From Phycisphaeraceae bacterium (GTDB lineage Bacteria > Planctomycetota > Phycisphaerae > Phycisphaerales > UBA1924): a stretch of 64,000 bases of DNA. The first letter of the stretch is position 1, and each line of letters starts with the position of its first letter. The translations under genes and the position numbers were made by a program. Shown piece after piece: positions 16,358 through 25,294 of the stretch. The DNA lies in the NCBI GenBank assembly GCA_020639155.1, contig JACKHF010000001.1:2356001-2420000 (forward strand), in the 5' to 3' direction. The notes below the pieces were generated by a model that made no database searches, was not told the origin of the DNA, and saw only the letters and a list, made by a program, of their open reading frames with translations.

Positions 16358-18007
16358 ATGACGACGCACTCATCATCGATATCCGCTCAATCCGACGAGG
16401 TGACGGCACCTTCGCTCCAGTTTCCTGTTCGCATCGCTGCGATCGATGTGGGCAGCAACAGCATCCGGCTTATTGTCGCCGATGTGCATGAAGACAGTTC
16501 GTACCGCGTGCTTGATGATGAGCGTGAGCTTGCGCGACTTGGTTCCGAACTCCCAATTACTGGCCGGTTGCCAGAGGCAGCAACGGAAGTTGCGATGGGC
16601 GCGCTGAAGCGGATGCGCGATCTGACCGATGCATTCAAGGTGAACCAGCTTCGATGCATAGCAACGTCTGCTGTCCGCGATGCCACAAACGGTAAAGCCT
16701 TTGTTGATCGTGTCAGATCTGAGATCGGGCTTGAGCTTGAAGTGATTTCAGCAGAGCGCGAGGCGAGGCTTGCGTTCAGATCCATCTCGCGTCAGCACAA
16801 CCTGCAACATCACCTTGTTGCTGCCATGGATATCGGCGGGGGAAGCGCGCAGCTGATCCTTGCTGCTGGTTCTGTTGTCGAGAACGTCTACCCCTTCAAG
16901 CTGGGGGCAGTTCGGCTTGCGAGTGAGTTTCCCTTTGATAAGCGGCCTCACATTCAACAATACGATAAGTTGCGTTCCCATGTGCGTGAGCAACTGCTCT
17001 CAAAGCTGACAGAGCCTCCATTCCATCCGGAAGTGCTCATCGGCACCGGAGGCACCTTTACAACATTGGGAGCGATCCACAATGCATCGGTTTCTGGTGG
17101 AACGTCGTCTGCAGGTGTACAGGGTGTTGAGTTGTCCCGCGCGCAACTGCACCACATTGTTGATCGTCTTCTGATGCTGCCACTTGAGAAACGTCGTGGT
17201 GTGAGCGGTTTGCCAGCCGATCGTGCTGACATCATTGTGCATGGGTTATGCGTTGTTGATGAAACAATGGAAGTTCTCGGGATCAACAGGGTGCGCGTTC
17301 ATGAGGGTGGCGTGCGCGACGGGCTGATCAACGAGATGATTCGTGATCTGCTTGGAAGCAGGGGCCAGCATGCAGATCCGGTGAGGGACAGGCTCCGCTC
17401 GGTTCGACGCTTTGCCGAGCGGTGCGGATACGACAAGGAGCACGCAGAGCACACAATGCTGCTTGCGTGCAGAATATTTGATCAACTCTGCGAGCAACTT
17501 GCGCTCTTCCATGATGCACATGAGCAAGCAGAAGCTCGCATGATGCTCGAAGCAGGATCAATCCTGCATGATGTCGGTTACCTTGTGAACTACAGTGCTC
17601 ATCACAAGCACAGCTACCACCTCATCTCGAATGCCGATCTTGAGGGGCTTTCAAAGCGCCAGGTCGAGATAATCGCGAACATAGCGCGGTACCATCGCAA
17701 GTCCGAACCAAAGAAAACGCACGCGCCTTTTCAGGCACTTGACGATGACGCGAAACACCTTGTGCGTCTGCTTGCCGGAGTTCTTCGCATAGCGGCCGGA
17801 CTGAATCGCACACGGACAAGTGTGGTCCGTGATGTTCAGGTCGATGCGACAAAGCAAAGGCGATTGATTGTCATGGCCCTTGTTACCGATGGACACGCAG
17901 AAGCGGAGGTCTGGGGTGCAAAGCGAAAGGAAAATCTGCTTGCCGAGATGCTTGGTTATTCGATTGAGTTCGTCCTTCCGGAACGCGATGATGTGTTGAG
18001 CAAGTAG
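16358..18007 (+). CDS. Ppx/GppA phosphatase with C-terminal HD domain
   Basis: The enzyme probably hydrolyses polyphosphate or the 5'-phosphate of pppGpp. The 549-residue protein has the ASKHA-type first phosphate loop AAIDVGSNSIRL, a second loop MDIGGGSAQL and GTGGTF in the N-terminal half. An HD-type helical domain follows (LHDVGYLVNYSAHHKHSYHLI), as in long Ppx proteins. The start is ATG 16358, preceded by GAGGGGGAG; the nine-residue longer version lacks a site. Ppx and GppA cannot be separated by eye. It may be co-transcribed with fumC. Confidence 0.87.
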   Translation: MTTHSSSISAQSDEVTAPSLQFPVRIAAIDVGSNSIRLIVADVHEDSSYRVLDDERELARLGSELPITGRLPEAATEVAMGALKRMRDLTDAFKVNQLRCIATSAVRDATNGKAFVDRVRSEIGLELEVISAEREARLAFRSISRQHNLQHHLVAAMDIGGGSAQLILAAGSVVENVYPFKLGAVRLASEFPFDKRPHIQQYDKLRSHVREQLLSKLTEPPFHPEVLIGTGGTFTTLGAIHNASVSGGTSSAGVQGVELSRAQLHHIVDRLLMLPLEKRRGVSGLPADRADIIVHGLCVVDETMEVLGINRVRVHEGGVRDGLINEMIRDLLGSRGQHADPVRDRLRSVRRFAERCGYDKEHAEHTMLLACRIFDQLCEQLALFHDAHEQAEARMMLEAGSILHDVGYLVNYSAHHKHSYHLISNADLEGLSKRQVEIIANIARYHRKSEPKKTHAPFQALDDDAKHLVRLLAGVLRIAAGLNRTRTSVVRDVQVDATKQRRLIVMALVTDGHAEAEVWGAKRKENLLAEMLGYSIEFVLPERDDVLSK

Positions 18008-18122
18008 TGTCCGTCGGTTCATGTATTCACTAGACACTTCTTGTGCCCAGAATTGCATACGGGGATGCACCGCTGTCGCGATACATCCCCGAGCAGAACA
18101 AGAGGGAGTTTTCACTCACCAT

Positions 18123-18150
18123 GAGATGCTGCAACTGTGTGCAGCATCTC
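18123..18150. terminator. Hairpin terminator between Ppx/GppA and dockerin genes
   Basis: A perfect 11-pair stem (arms 18123-18133 and 18140-18150, loop actgtg) lies between two convergent genes. There is no clear T-tract on either side, so it may act as a bidirectional stabilising or terminating hairpin. Confidence 0.6.
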
Positions 18151-18173
18151 AGGCGAAGAACTCAGACTTTGGA

Positions 18174-19121
18174 TTACGGGCAGCCTGCTGCGTACTCGTT
18201 ACCGAAGCAGATGTAATCGAAGATGTTCAGTGAGCCGCTGCCATCGCAATCGGCGTATGCGTTACCTGCTGCGTATTCGTTACCGAAGCAGATGTAATCG
18301 AAGATGTTCAACGCGCCGCTGCCATCGCAGTCAGCGTAGCAGGGAGCTGCGCCATCGGTTTCAACAAGGACATCGTCCATGAAGATGTCAGTTGCAGCAT
18401 CGCTGTACATGTCAAGACATGCAACCTGCACGCCGCCGATTGCGCCACCACCTGAGAAGAGGTTGCCATTGCCGAACCAACCGGTCGGTGCTGTGGCGAG
18501 GGGTGTGTTGTTGTAGAAGTCCATGTACGAGTTGTTATCAAGGTCGATCTCGCAGCGGATCTCCACCCACTGATCGTACACGATCGGTTGCGAAAGGAAG
18601 TTCGGGTTTGCATTGAGGTTGTTGCCGACGAGACCAATGAGGCCTTCAAAGCTGATCTGCCATGACCAGTCGCAGTTTGCGGTTGCCTGACCGTAGTTGT
18701 TCAAGAGGATGGTGTAACCTGTGCCCGCGGATGATGACGCGACATAGGACATGCATGAGAATGTGACCATACCGGAGGTCGGCATGTTGCCGAGCACATT
18801 CTGGTAATCCTGCACGCAGTCACCAGAAGCTGTTCCGTACTGGATGGACTGGGCGCCGCTGCTTGCCTGTGCGTTTGTAACTGTGTGATCCGCACCTGTG
18901 CTGAACCAGCCCTGCCAGCCGTTGGCACCTTGAATACCTCCACCGAGTGCGTAGCTTTCGAAGTCATCCTGTGTCAGGACGGCATCGATACCAACGTTGG
19001 TGTGAGGATTGTTGGTCTGGACAAACTTGCCGGGATTTGCATTCGGCGTTGTGTCAGGACCAGCAAATGCTGTTGCTGCAATGAGTGAACCAGCGATGCA
19101 CGCAATTGTTGATGTCCGCAT
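18174..19121 (-). CDS. Secreted protein with C-terminal GC-type dockerin repeats
   Basis: The 315-residue protein has a short signal peptide (ending ATAFAG) and a beta-rich central domain of concanavalin/laminin-G-like composition with many Gly, Asn and aromatic residues (DDFESYALGG, GWQGWF, IYFMDDVLVE-like end). Two 27-residue C-terminal repeats follow, each containing ADCDGSG-LNIFDYICFGNEYAAG. The repeats look like calcium-binding dockerin halves, and the protein ends AGCP, as in the GC-type dockerin proteins of Phycisphaerae. It is probably exported and anchored or assembled at the cell surface. The ligand of the central domain is unknown. It stands alone, with a terminator after it and about 560 bases of non-coding DNA before it. 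Confidence 0.85.
   Translation of the reverse strand: MRTSTIACIAGSLIAATAFAGPDTTPNANPGKFVQTNNPHTNVGIDAVLTQDDFESYALGGGIQGANGWQGWFSTGADHTVTNAQASSGAQSIQYGTASGDCVQDYQNVLGNMPTSGMVTFSCMSYVASSSAGTGYTILLNNYGQATANCDWSWQISFEGLIGLVGNNLNANPNFLSQPIVYDQWVEIRCEIDLDNNSYMDFYNNTPLATAPTGWFGNGNLFSGGGAIGGVQVACLDMYSDAATDIFMDDVLVETDGAAPCYADCDGSGALNIFDYICFGNEYAAGNAYADCDGSGSLNIFDYICFGNEYAAGCP
18177..18341 (-). repeat. Tandem 81-base repeat coding the dockerin halves
   Basis: Two copies with a period of 81 bases (27 codons) occupy the end of the dockerin gene. A block of more than 30 bases in each copy is identical, including synonymous positions, which points to recent duplication or gene conversion. Confidence 0.85.
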
Positions 19122-19464
19122 TGATACTTCCCTTTCTCAACAGTGTTCTGAAACGAACAGAAACTCCATACTCTGCCCATCGCAGCTGCGCATGAACAAA
19201 GCAACCGGGCCGAAGTGATCACGTGATGCACTTCGACCAGTGTGAGAATCCATGCTCCACCGCACGGATGCTCTGCCAAAGAGTGCCGTCTGCCGCCGTC
19301 GAAAAAGGTTGCGCAACCTCCGCGGAGAACATCCGGACTCTGTGCCACATGAACTATTCAGATCATGTGAACAGGTACCATACTACATGATCTTCCCTGT
19401 CTCACAAGGCGTTACACGGGGCATTGTGAAAAATCGATCAAGTCTTACAGATGTCGGAAATGGG

Positions 19465-19493
19465 AATAAAGAAAACCCCCACGCACGTGGTGG
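19465..19493 (-). terminator. Intrinsic terminator on minus strand inside a gene-free gap
   Basis: On the minus strand a stem CCACCAC/GTGGGGG with one mismatch (19476-19493) is followed by TTTTCTTTATT. No protein gene lies upstream on that strand before the plus-strand promoter at 19637, so it may end a small RNA. Confidence 0.55.
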
Positions 19494-19640
19494 TGGAGTT
19501 GCTTTCTTGGCTTGCTTGTAGCCGCTCATCTCTGTCTGTATCGAACATGAGGATGATGTGCATATGTCTAGGCAAGTAGCAGATTCTCCTAAGACGGGCT
19601 GCGAATCCGATTGCTACCATACTCCAGCAGATCCGATATA
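19494..19640 (-). ncRNA. Candidate small RNA ahead of a lone terminator
   Basis: The stretch upstream of the lone minus-strand terminator contains an interrupted inverted repeat: gtagca with tgctac and gattc with gaatc, arms 19576-19586 and 19603-19617, with a four-base bulge. On either strand this folds into a stem-loop. No known RNA family is recognised. The 5' end is a guess. Confidence 0.25.
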
Positions 19641-19642
19641 AT
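19637..19642 (+). promoter_or_regulatory. Candidate -10 box for the bifunctional nuclease operon
   Basis: A perfect TATAAT lies 42 bases before the GTG start at 19685. The best -35-like hexamer, TTGCTA, is 20 bases upstream, longer than ideal, so the assignment is tentative. Confidence 0.35.
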
Positions 19643-19684
19643 GTACGTATTTTGTTAGTATGACGGCAGCGCCGGGAGGGTTGA

Positions 19685-20119
19685 GTGCAGATACTCATGG
19701 AGCTGTCCAGAATCCTGATTCGTGAACTCGACGAGTATCAGATCATCGAGCTTCGGGAAGTCGTTGATGACGATGATCGAGACGCGGGCCATCAAGCTCG
19801 ATCGTTTCCCATCGTCATTGGGCTGCCGGAAGCGATGGCCATTGATCGCCGGCTCAAAGGGTTCCACATCAAACGCCCGCAAACACACGACCTGCTTGCA
19901 ACGACAATTCGGGAACTCGGCGGCGAACTGCTCTCGATTACTATTAACGATCTCTCTGATCACACGTTCTTTGCCACGCTTGACATCAGGGACCAGAGCG
20001 AGAACGAGATTCACATCGATTGCCGGCCAAGCGATGCGATTGCAATTGGTATCGCTGGAAAAGTGCCTATTTACGTCGAAGAACACGTGCTTGATAACAT
20101 CACGAGGCACGATGTATGA
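19685..20119 (+). CDS. Bifunctional nuclease family protein (DUF151)
   Basis: The 144-residue protein matches the bifunctional nuclease domain. It opens with ELSRILIRELDEYQIIELRE, then FPIVIGLPEAMAID, THDLLATTIRELGGEL and the late HIDCRPSDAIAIGI, the most conserved part of the family. Plant and bacterial members act on DNA and RNA; the physiological role in bacteria is unclear. The start GTG 19685 has GGGAGGG about five bases upstream; the in-frame ATG at 19697 is the alternative. It is first in an operon whose next gene, truD, overlaps by four bases. Confidence 0.88.
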   Translation: MQILMELSRILIRELDEYQIIELREVVDDDDRDAGHQARSFPIVIGLPEAMAIDRRLKGFHIKRPQTHDLLATTIRELGGELLSITINDLSDHTFFATLDIRDQSENEIHIDCRPSDAIAIGIAGKVPIYVEEHVLDNITRHDV

Positions 20120-21402
20120 ACGCGGCACATGACCTGCCGCACCCGTTCGACGGGCTTGCTTTGGCAACACAGGATCTGTCGGGAATCGCGTGTGCAGTAC
20201 ACGACGGCACTGTACCAGTGATTAAGCAGCAGCCGAGTGATTTTCTTGTTGAAGAGCAAGCGCTCTACCATCCGAGTGGAGATGGCGAACATCTTTATCT
20301 GTACGTGCAGAAGTCACGACTTACAACGCACTCGTGCGCACGAATACTCGCGGAGCATTTTCGAGTCGATGGGCTGAGCGTGGGATACGCTGGCTTGAAG
20401 GACACACAAGCAATCACACGTCAGATGTTTTCCGTGCATCTGCCGGGACGACGTCGTGAAGCCTTTTCGTCACTTGAACACGATCGGATTGAGGTGCTGT
20501 GGTCTGACTGGCACACCAACAAGCTTCGGCGCGGACACCTTGCTGGCAACCGGTTCTCGATCAGGATTCGCAACGTCGATCCATCGTCTGCGGTGCTTGC
20601 GCATCAGTGTCTCAGGGTGCTTGAGCGAGCGGGTGTGCCAAACTACTTTGGTCCACAGCGGTTTGGTATTGGGATGAACAATCACCGTGTCGGGCTTGCC
20701 CTGGTCATGCAAAGCTGGGCGGAGGCGATAGATCTGCTGCTGGGACCTGAAAAGGATCGGATAGTACCGCCGCAATCAGCTCGACTTGAGACTGCGCTGA
20801 CGAAAGCTCTTGCACGCGGCGATTCGCACGAGCGAGCGTGCCGGATGATCCGTCCGAACGAGCGATCCATCTTTGTCTCGGCGTTGCAGTCAGCGATGTT
20901 CAACCAGATTCTGAGCAGGCGGATCGGCGCAGGGACGCTTGGCATGTTGGTCAAGGGCGATCGTGCGCAAAGAGAAGGGCAGCACAACACTTTTCTTGTC
21001 ACCGAGTCTTCAATGGCTGATGCCGATCTGCTGCGAGATGTCGAAGCAATGCAGGTGAGCACTACAGGCCCGATGTGGGGCCCAAAGATGCAACGCGCTG
21101 CTAGCGACGTTGATGCGACTGAACTTGGCGTGCTGCACGAGTTCGGGCTGGCGGATGATGATCTCACTCACATGATTGATCTTGCTGGTGACATGGGAGC
21201 GGGTGAACGCAGGTCAATGCGTGTTCGAGTGACAGAGACCGATGTTGAGGGAGGAGTTGACGAGATAGGTCCGTATGTGCGATGTGCATTTACACTTCCC
21301 AAGGGCGCGTTTGCGACGAGCGTGCTTCGTGAGATCATCAAGTGTGATGCATCGCTGCGTTCGAATGCGGACAGCACTGCACCAGACAGGGTGGTATCGT
21401 GA
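20116..21402 (+). CDS. truD: tRNA pseudouridine(13) synthase
   Basis: TruD makes pseudouridine at position 13 of tRNA-Glu. The 428-residue protein has QQPSDFLVEE near the N-terminus, VGYAGLKDTQAITRQ with the catalytic Asp of the GLKD motif, and NYFGPQRFG in the core, all diagnostic. It is longer than E. coli TruD (349) mainly in the inserted TRUD domain and the C-terminus. Its ATG overlaps the preceding nuclease stop (ATGA), and its own stop overlaps the GTG of the HAD gene, so the three are probably translated as a unit. Confidence 0.92.
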   Translation: MNAAHDLPHPFDGLALATQDLSGIACAVHDGTVPVIKQQPSDFLVEEQALYHPSGDGEHLYLYVQKSRLTTHSCARILAEHFRVDGLSVGYAGLKDTQAITRQMFSVHLPGRRREAFSSLEHDRIEVLWSDWHTNKLRRGHLAGNRFSIRIRNVDPSSAVLAHQCLRVLERAGVPNYFGPQRFGIGMNNHRVGLALVMQSWAEAIDLLLGPEKDRIVPPQSARLETALTKALARGDSHERACRMIRPNERSIFVSALQSAMFNQILSRRIGAGTLGMLVKGDRAQREGQHNTFLVTESSMADADLLRDVEAMQVSTTGPMWGPKMQRAASDVDATELGVLHEFGLADDDLTHMIDLAGDMGAGERRSMRVRVTETDVEGGVDEIGPYVRCAFTLPKGAFATSVLREIIKCDASLRSNADSTAPDRVVS

Positions 21403-22076
21403 CAAAGGCAACTGGAATCAGAACCATGTGCTTTGATTGGGGCGGTGTGATTGTGCGTATCAGGCGGACATGGCAGGAAGCTGTTCGCGAGCACTTTTTG
21501 CATGACGCGAGACTTGCTCAGGCAGTTCTGGATGCTTTCGAGCAACGGCATGAAGATTACGTCCAACTGCATGCGGAACTCGAAACAGGCATGATGCTAC
21601 CGGATGAGTACATTCGGCAACTCTGTGCATATGTCGATGGAATGATTGACGAGCAGCAGATGCGCGCACTGCATGATTCGGTGCTGGTTGTGGAGTATCC
21701 GGGGATGGCAGGGCTTGTCCAAACGATCGTGCAGCATCCATTCCTGCGGACCGCACTGCTCAGCAACTCAAACCCGATGCACTATGCCAGACATCTGCCG
21801 AGCGAGGGGAAAGCGGCTGATTTTCCGACAATCGGATTGCTTCAGTACCACATCATCAGCCACGAGGTAGGGGCAATGAAACCGAGCGAGACAATCTATC
21901 GTGCTGTTGAGTCAGCCACGTTGTGTCGTGGCCCGGAGATTCTGTTCTTTGACGATCTTCCGAAGAATGTTGAAGCAGCGCGAGCGCTTGGATGGCACGC
22001 AGAGCAGATCAACCACGACGGAGATCCTGCATTGCAGATTGGGCAGCACCTCGCTGCGTATGGGGTTAGGATCTGA
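21399..22076 (+). CDS. HAD-superfamily hydrolase
   Basis: The 225-residue protein has HAD motif I in the form FDWGGVIV, motif II LLSNSN, motif III Lys in MKPSETIYR and motif IV FFDDLPKNVEAA, followed by ALGWHAE. This arrangement fits the subfamily of phosphatases and epoxide-hydrolase-N-like enzymes with an all-helical cap after motif I. The substrate is unknown. The GTG start overlaps the truD stop by four bases. It converges on a glycosyltransferase gene with only three bases between the stops. Confidence 0.85.
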   Translation: MTKATGIRTMCFDWGGVIVRIRRTWQEAVREHFLHDARLAQAVLDAFEQRHEDYVQLHAELETGMMLPDEYIRQLCAYVDGMIDEQQMRALHDSVLVVEYPGMAGLVQTIVQHPFLRTALLSNSNPMHYARHLPSEGKAADFPTIGLLQYHIISHEVGAMKPSETIYRAVESATLCRGPEILFFDDLPKNVEAARALGWHAEQINHDGDPALQIGQHLAAYGVRI

Positions 22077-22079
22077 CAC

Positions 22080-23372
22080 TCAGATTGTGTTGATGACGCG
22101 AATGAGCGCGGTATCGAATCTGTGTTCTGAGAACTGCTGTGCATGTACTGAGCACACCGATCGTGAGATCCTCGCGACGTCTCGAACACATGCAGCAATC
22201 TGACTCGGGTCCGGATCATCAAAGAAGATGCCGGTTTCGTGATCGCGCACGATGTCAAGAGCCCCTCCTTTTCGGCGGGCGATCACAGGACATCCGCACG
22301 CCTGCGCTTCTGCTGCGATCATACCAAAGTCCTCGATCTGCGGGAAGATGAGTGCATGTGCCTTTCGGTACAGCGCGCGAAGAGCAGGGTTGCTGACTTT
22401 GCCAAGCAGATGGAGCCCGGGAATCCCGTTGTACCTCGCCTGTAGTTCTGATGCCTGCGATCCGTGGCCTGCGATCAGCAGTGGGAGCCCCGCTACCAGC
22501 GCAGCATCGATAGCAAGATCGACACGTTTGTATGGCTCGAGTGCAGCAACATACAGCAAGAAGGGCTGGCTTAGTAACGCATGCGACAGGCTCAGCTCAT
22601 GTGTGAGCACTTTGGTGTCGGTCTCGACTTCTGAAGCGTTGCTGGGTGTAAAAAAGGATGTCTGTACAGGTGGATGGATCACATCAGCGTCTTGATGAAA
22701 GCATCGCTGTATTTCCTGCTGCACGTGCGATGAGTTTGCAATAAACCTTGTCACGTGCTGCGAGCCGTGCTTGTCCCAGTATCGAAGCGGAGCACCAGCC
22801 AGTTTGAGTCCGAATCGTGCGATGCCCGCTGCGGATTCATCCCGCTGCGACCAGAGATACCGCGCTGGTGAATGGCAGTAGCACACATGCTTAACCCCCG
22901 ATGGGATCCGCAGGTTCTTGATTGCTGACGAACTTGTGGAGATGACAAGATCAATGGGGGTGTGTTCGTGCAGATGCGAGAGTGTGCGTGAGAGCGAACC
23001 AACCGCAAACGGATATGCAGGGAGCAGCCAGCGACGGAGGAGGTTGGCTTCAGGCAACTCTCCAACATCTGAGACATGGCGTTTTAGCGCATCAACACAT
23101 GGACCGATCGAGACGCCCGAATCAAACATTGTCAGCAGATCGGCAACATCGTGACGTCGTGATACGACACCTGCGATGCGTTCGAGGACGTGCTCACCCC
23201 CGCGAACGCCAACGGTCCAGTCATGGGCCAGAACGACGCGGGGTTTCCGTGTTGATGAGGATCCGGATGCACCGTGCTGCGGTTTATGTTCGATTTCCTG
23301 CGCGCGCGTGCCCTGTCTGGTCACGCGGATCGATTCGGGCTGACCCAAAGATGGTGCGATGGATACTGTCAC
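22080..23372 (-). CDS. Glycosyltransferase family 4 (GT-B fold)
   Basis: The protein (about 430 residues from the chosen start) is a GT4-type transferase. It has an N-terminal VVLAHDWTVGVRGGEHVLE, a middle CYCHSPARYLW, the linker ANSSHVQQEI, LYVAALEPYKRVDLAI at the donor domain and the E-x7-E block EDFGMIAAEAQACG. Close relatives add mannose or similar sugars in O-antigen and exopolysaccharide assembly. The start is uncertain: the frame is open to 23555, but this overlaps the divergent amidohydrolase; GTG 23372 and GTG 23324 are the candidates, and neither has a good ribosome site. Confidence 0.82.
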   Translation of the reverse strand: MTVSIAPSLGQPESIRVTRQGTRAQEIEHKPQHGASGSSSTRKPRVVLAHDWTVGVRGGEHVLERIAGVVSRRHDVADLLTMFDSGVSIGPCVDALKRHVSDVGELPEANLLRRWLLPAYPFAVGSLSRTLSHLHEHTPIDLVISTSSSAIKNLRIPSGVKHVCYCHSPARYLWSQRDESAAGIARFGLKLAGAPLRYWDKHGSQHVTRFIANSSHVQQEIQRCFHQDADVIHPPVQTSFFTPSNASEVETDTKVLTHELSLSHALLSQPFLLYVAALEPYKRVDLAIDAALVAGLPLLIAGHGSQASELQARYNGIPGLHLLGKVSNPALRALYRKAHALIFPQIEDFGMIAAEAQACGCPVIARRKGGALDIVRDHETGIFFDDPDPSQIAACVRDVARISRSVCSVHAQQFSEHRFDTALIRVINTI

Positions 23373-23465
23373 TGATGCAATGGTTGGACCATCAAACCCC
23401 GGTATCCGGAGCTTGGGACCATTTCTGTGCAGATTCCACTGTTCCACTTGGAAGGGAGCGCCCGC

Positions 23466-24557
23466 ATGACCCATGCAGCCAACCTGCTGCAACTCGACTA
23501 CCGCGCGGAAGCTAGGAAACTTGGACATCCAGTGGCCCCGATAATTGACATCCACTCACATATCTCGGGAGATGTGGCTGTTGATGTGTATGCGGAGGCA
23601 GCTGAGCTGTACGGAATCGCGCGGACGTACTCCATGACACCACGTCCGCTAGCAGAATCGGTTGCCAGAAAACTGGGCGACAGGATCAGATTCATTGCAG
23701 TGCCGAACTTCGGTTCGCCCGATCGATTTCATGCGTTCACGGAGGGGTATCTCGACGACATCCGGTACTTTCGTGAGGTGCATGGCTCGCGCATGATCAA
23801 GTTTTGGAATGCGCCGCGACTCCACGACTTTGTGCCTACCGAGCATGCAAGGGATGTGATCGGGTTTGACAGCCCGTGGAGGATCCGGCAGGCGGAGCTT
23901 GCACAAGAACTTGGCATGATGATCATGGTGCATGTTGCCGATCCCGATACGTGGTTCAAGACCACATACGCAGACGCGAGCCGATACGGTACAAAGGTCG
24001 AGCAATATGCTTCACTTGAGCGCGCACTCGATCGGTTTGATTGTCCATGGATAGCCGCGCATATGGGCGGCTGGCCCGAAGACCTTGCGTTTCTGTCGGG
24101 ATTGCTCGAACGCCACGACAACCTGTATCTTGACTGCTCTGCAACGAAGTGGCAGGTACGCGAACTCAGCAAGCACTCGCACGATGACTTCATGCGATTT
24201 GCTACGCGATGGAACGGTCGAATCCTGTTTGGTTCGGATATCGTGACAACAGAGCAGCACATCGAGAAAACAGATGGAGGTTCGCATCCGATGGGTGCTC
24301 TCGCGAGCACACGGGAGCAGGCGTTTGATCTGTATGCCAGTAGATATTGGGCGCTACGGACAATGTTCGAAACCGATTACGACGGACAAAGCCCGATCGC
24401 AGACCCGGATCTTGCGAAGGTTGAACCCGAGCGGTTTACCGAACTCGACGCGCCGCGGCTGGTTGGAAGATCCATGCCGCATGACATGCTGCGCACACTG
24501 TACACAGCGTCCGAGCTCGTGCTCACTCGAGCGCACGATACGGCATCAAGAACATAG
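23466..24557 (+). CDS. Amidohydrolase family 2 (TIM-barrel metal-dependent hydrolase)
   Basis: The 363-residue protein has the metal-binding HSH at 30-32 (IIDIHSHISGD), a mid-barrel HVADP, WIAAHMGGWPEDL with the third His, and the terminal GRILFGSDIV with the metal Asp, the pattern of the amidohydrolase-2 (ACMSD-like) group. These are decarboxylases or hydrolases; the substrate cannot be told. ATG 23466 is preceded by GGAAGGGA about ten bases upstream; an earlier GTG at 23427 is possible. It is divergent from the glycosyltransferase and ends four bases before a convergent lipoprotein gene. Confidence 0.8.
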   Translation: MTHAANLLQLDYRAEARKLGHPVAPIIDIHSHISGDVAVDVYAEAAELYGIARTYSMTPRPLAESVARKLGDRIRFIAVPNFGSPDRFHAFTEGYLDDIRYFREVHGSRMIKFWNAPRLHDFVPTEHARDVIGFDSPWRIRQAELAQELGMMIMVHVADPDTWFKTTYADASRYGTKVEQYASLERALDRFDCPWIAAHMGGWPEDLAFLSGLLERHDNLYLDCSATKWQVRELSKHSHDDFMRFATRWNGRILFGSDIVTTEQHIEKTDGGSHPMGALASTREQAFDLYASRYWALRTMFETDYDGQSPIADPDLAKVEPERFTELDAPRLVGRSMPHDMLRTLYTASELVLTRAHDTASRT

Positions 24558-24561
24558 CGTG

Positions 24562-25194
24562 TTAGTTTCGCGTGCTTTGATTCGCTCGTTGAGACAATGT
24601 GTTGCAGACGTCGCGGAGTGTGAGCGCCATAAGCGTGTTTCGGTCAAATGTTTCTGTGAGATTGAAATGGGAAGGCCCAAGCACATCCATGAAACCCGGG
24701 CTGTGGCGTAGCGGCGCAAGCGAAGCCTTCCTGATCGACGCAGTTATGTTCTGATCCCCGATGCGTCCATCCGGCTGCATGTACCCACCCCCGCCGTACA
24801 GACCAACGAGTCCATTCGCGACGATGTAGAACTCAATCGTGCAGGTTGATGCGTTTGAGTTGCGAGGTGTCTTGCCGATACGCGGCTCAAGAAACAACTG
24901 CACGTGTGTGATTGTGCCTGAGAGCGTGGAAGGGAGCGACTCCGAATCGAGATGCTCTGCCGGGATATCCGTGATGTAAAAGTCAGCCGTGCCCGAATCT
25001 CCTGCCATGTAAACAGCGTACTGCGGCTTGATGGTGAGCGTACTCGTGCCGTCTGCAGAGATAATCTGAGATCGCGATGAAGTGGTGCATGAGGGAAGCA
25101 GGGCAGCGATACAGCAGAGGACCATCAGAAACGATACCTGAAGCCGTGTTTGGGGAAAGGTTGGGGATGGATGGGAACAATGTATGGTGCTCAT
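24562..25194 (-). CDS. Putative lipoprotein, unknown function
   Basis: The 210-residue protein has a lipoprotein signal peptide with a hydrophobic stretch VSFLMVLCCIAALL ending in the lipobox LPSC. A beta-rich domain follows (TLTIKPQYAVYMAGDSG, then VQLFLEPRIGKTP) and a Gly-rich turn GLYGGGGYM. I do not recognise the family. The start is placed at ATG 25194 (MSTIHCSHP) so that the signal peptide has an ordinary length; the frame is open to 25254. It is divergent from a secreted TPR protein, 100 bases apart. Confidence 0.6.
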   Translation of the reverse strand: MSTIHCSHPSPTFPQTRLQVSFLMVLCCIAALLPSCTTSSRSQIISADGTSTLTIKPQYAVYMAGDSGTADFYITDIPAEHLDSESLPSTLSGTITHVQLFLEPRIGKTPRNSNASTCTIEFYIVANGLVGLYGGGGYMQPDGRIGDQNITASIRKASLAPLRHSPGFMDVLGPSHFNLTETFDRNTLMALTLRDVCNTLSQRANQSTRN

Positions 25195-25294
25195 GCGTCC
25201 GTAGTGTAGGGAAATACTGAAATGTCTTTCGGGATTCCTCTGAATAGACAACATGCGGCCCGCTAGCCATGTGTGCGATGAACCGAGAGGGGTG

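Larger units (their letters stand above)
19122..19684. other. Gene-free region with terminator and possible structured RNA
   Basis: About 560 bases lie between the divergent dockerin and bifunctional nuclease genes. Short open frames exist here, but none has a ribosome site or a recognisable product. The region contains a minus-strand intrinsic terminator at 19465-19493, an interrupted inverted repeat at 19576-19617 and a TATAAT box at 19637. Confidence 0.6.

Noticed and set aside
19438..19698. Open frame of 86 codons on the minus strand in the gene-free gap
   Set aside because: It has no ribosome site, it runs through the terminator hairpin, and its product is not protein-like in pattern.
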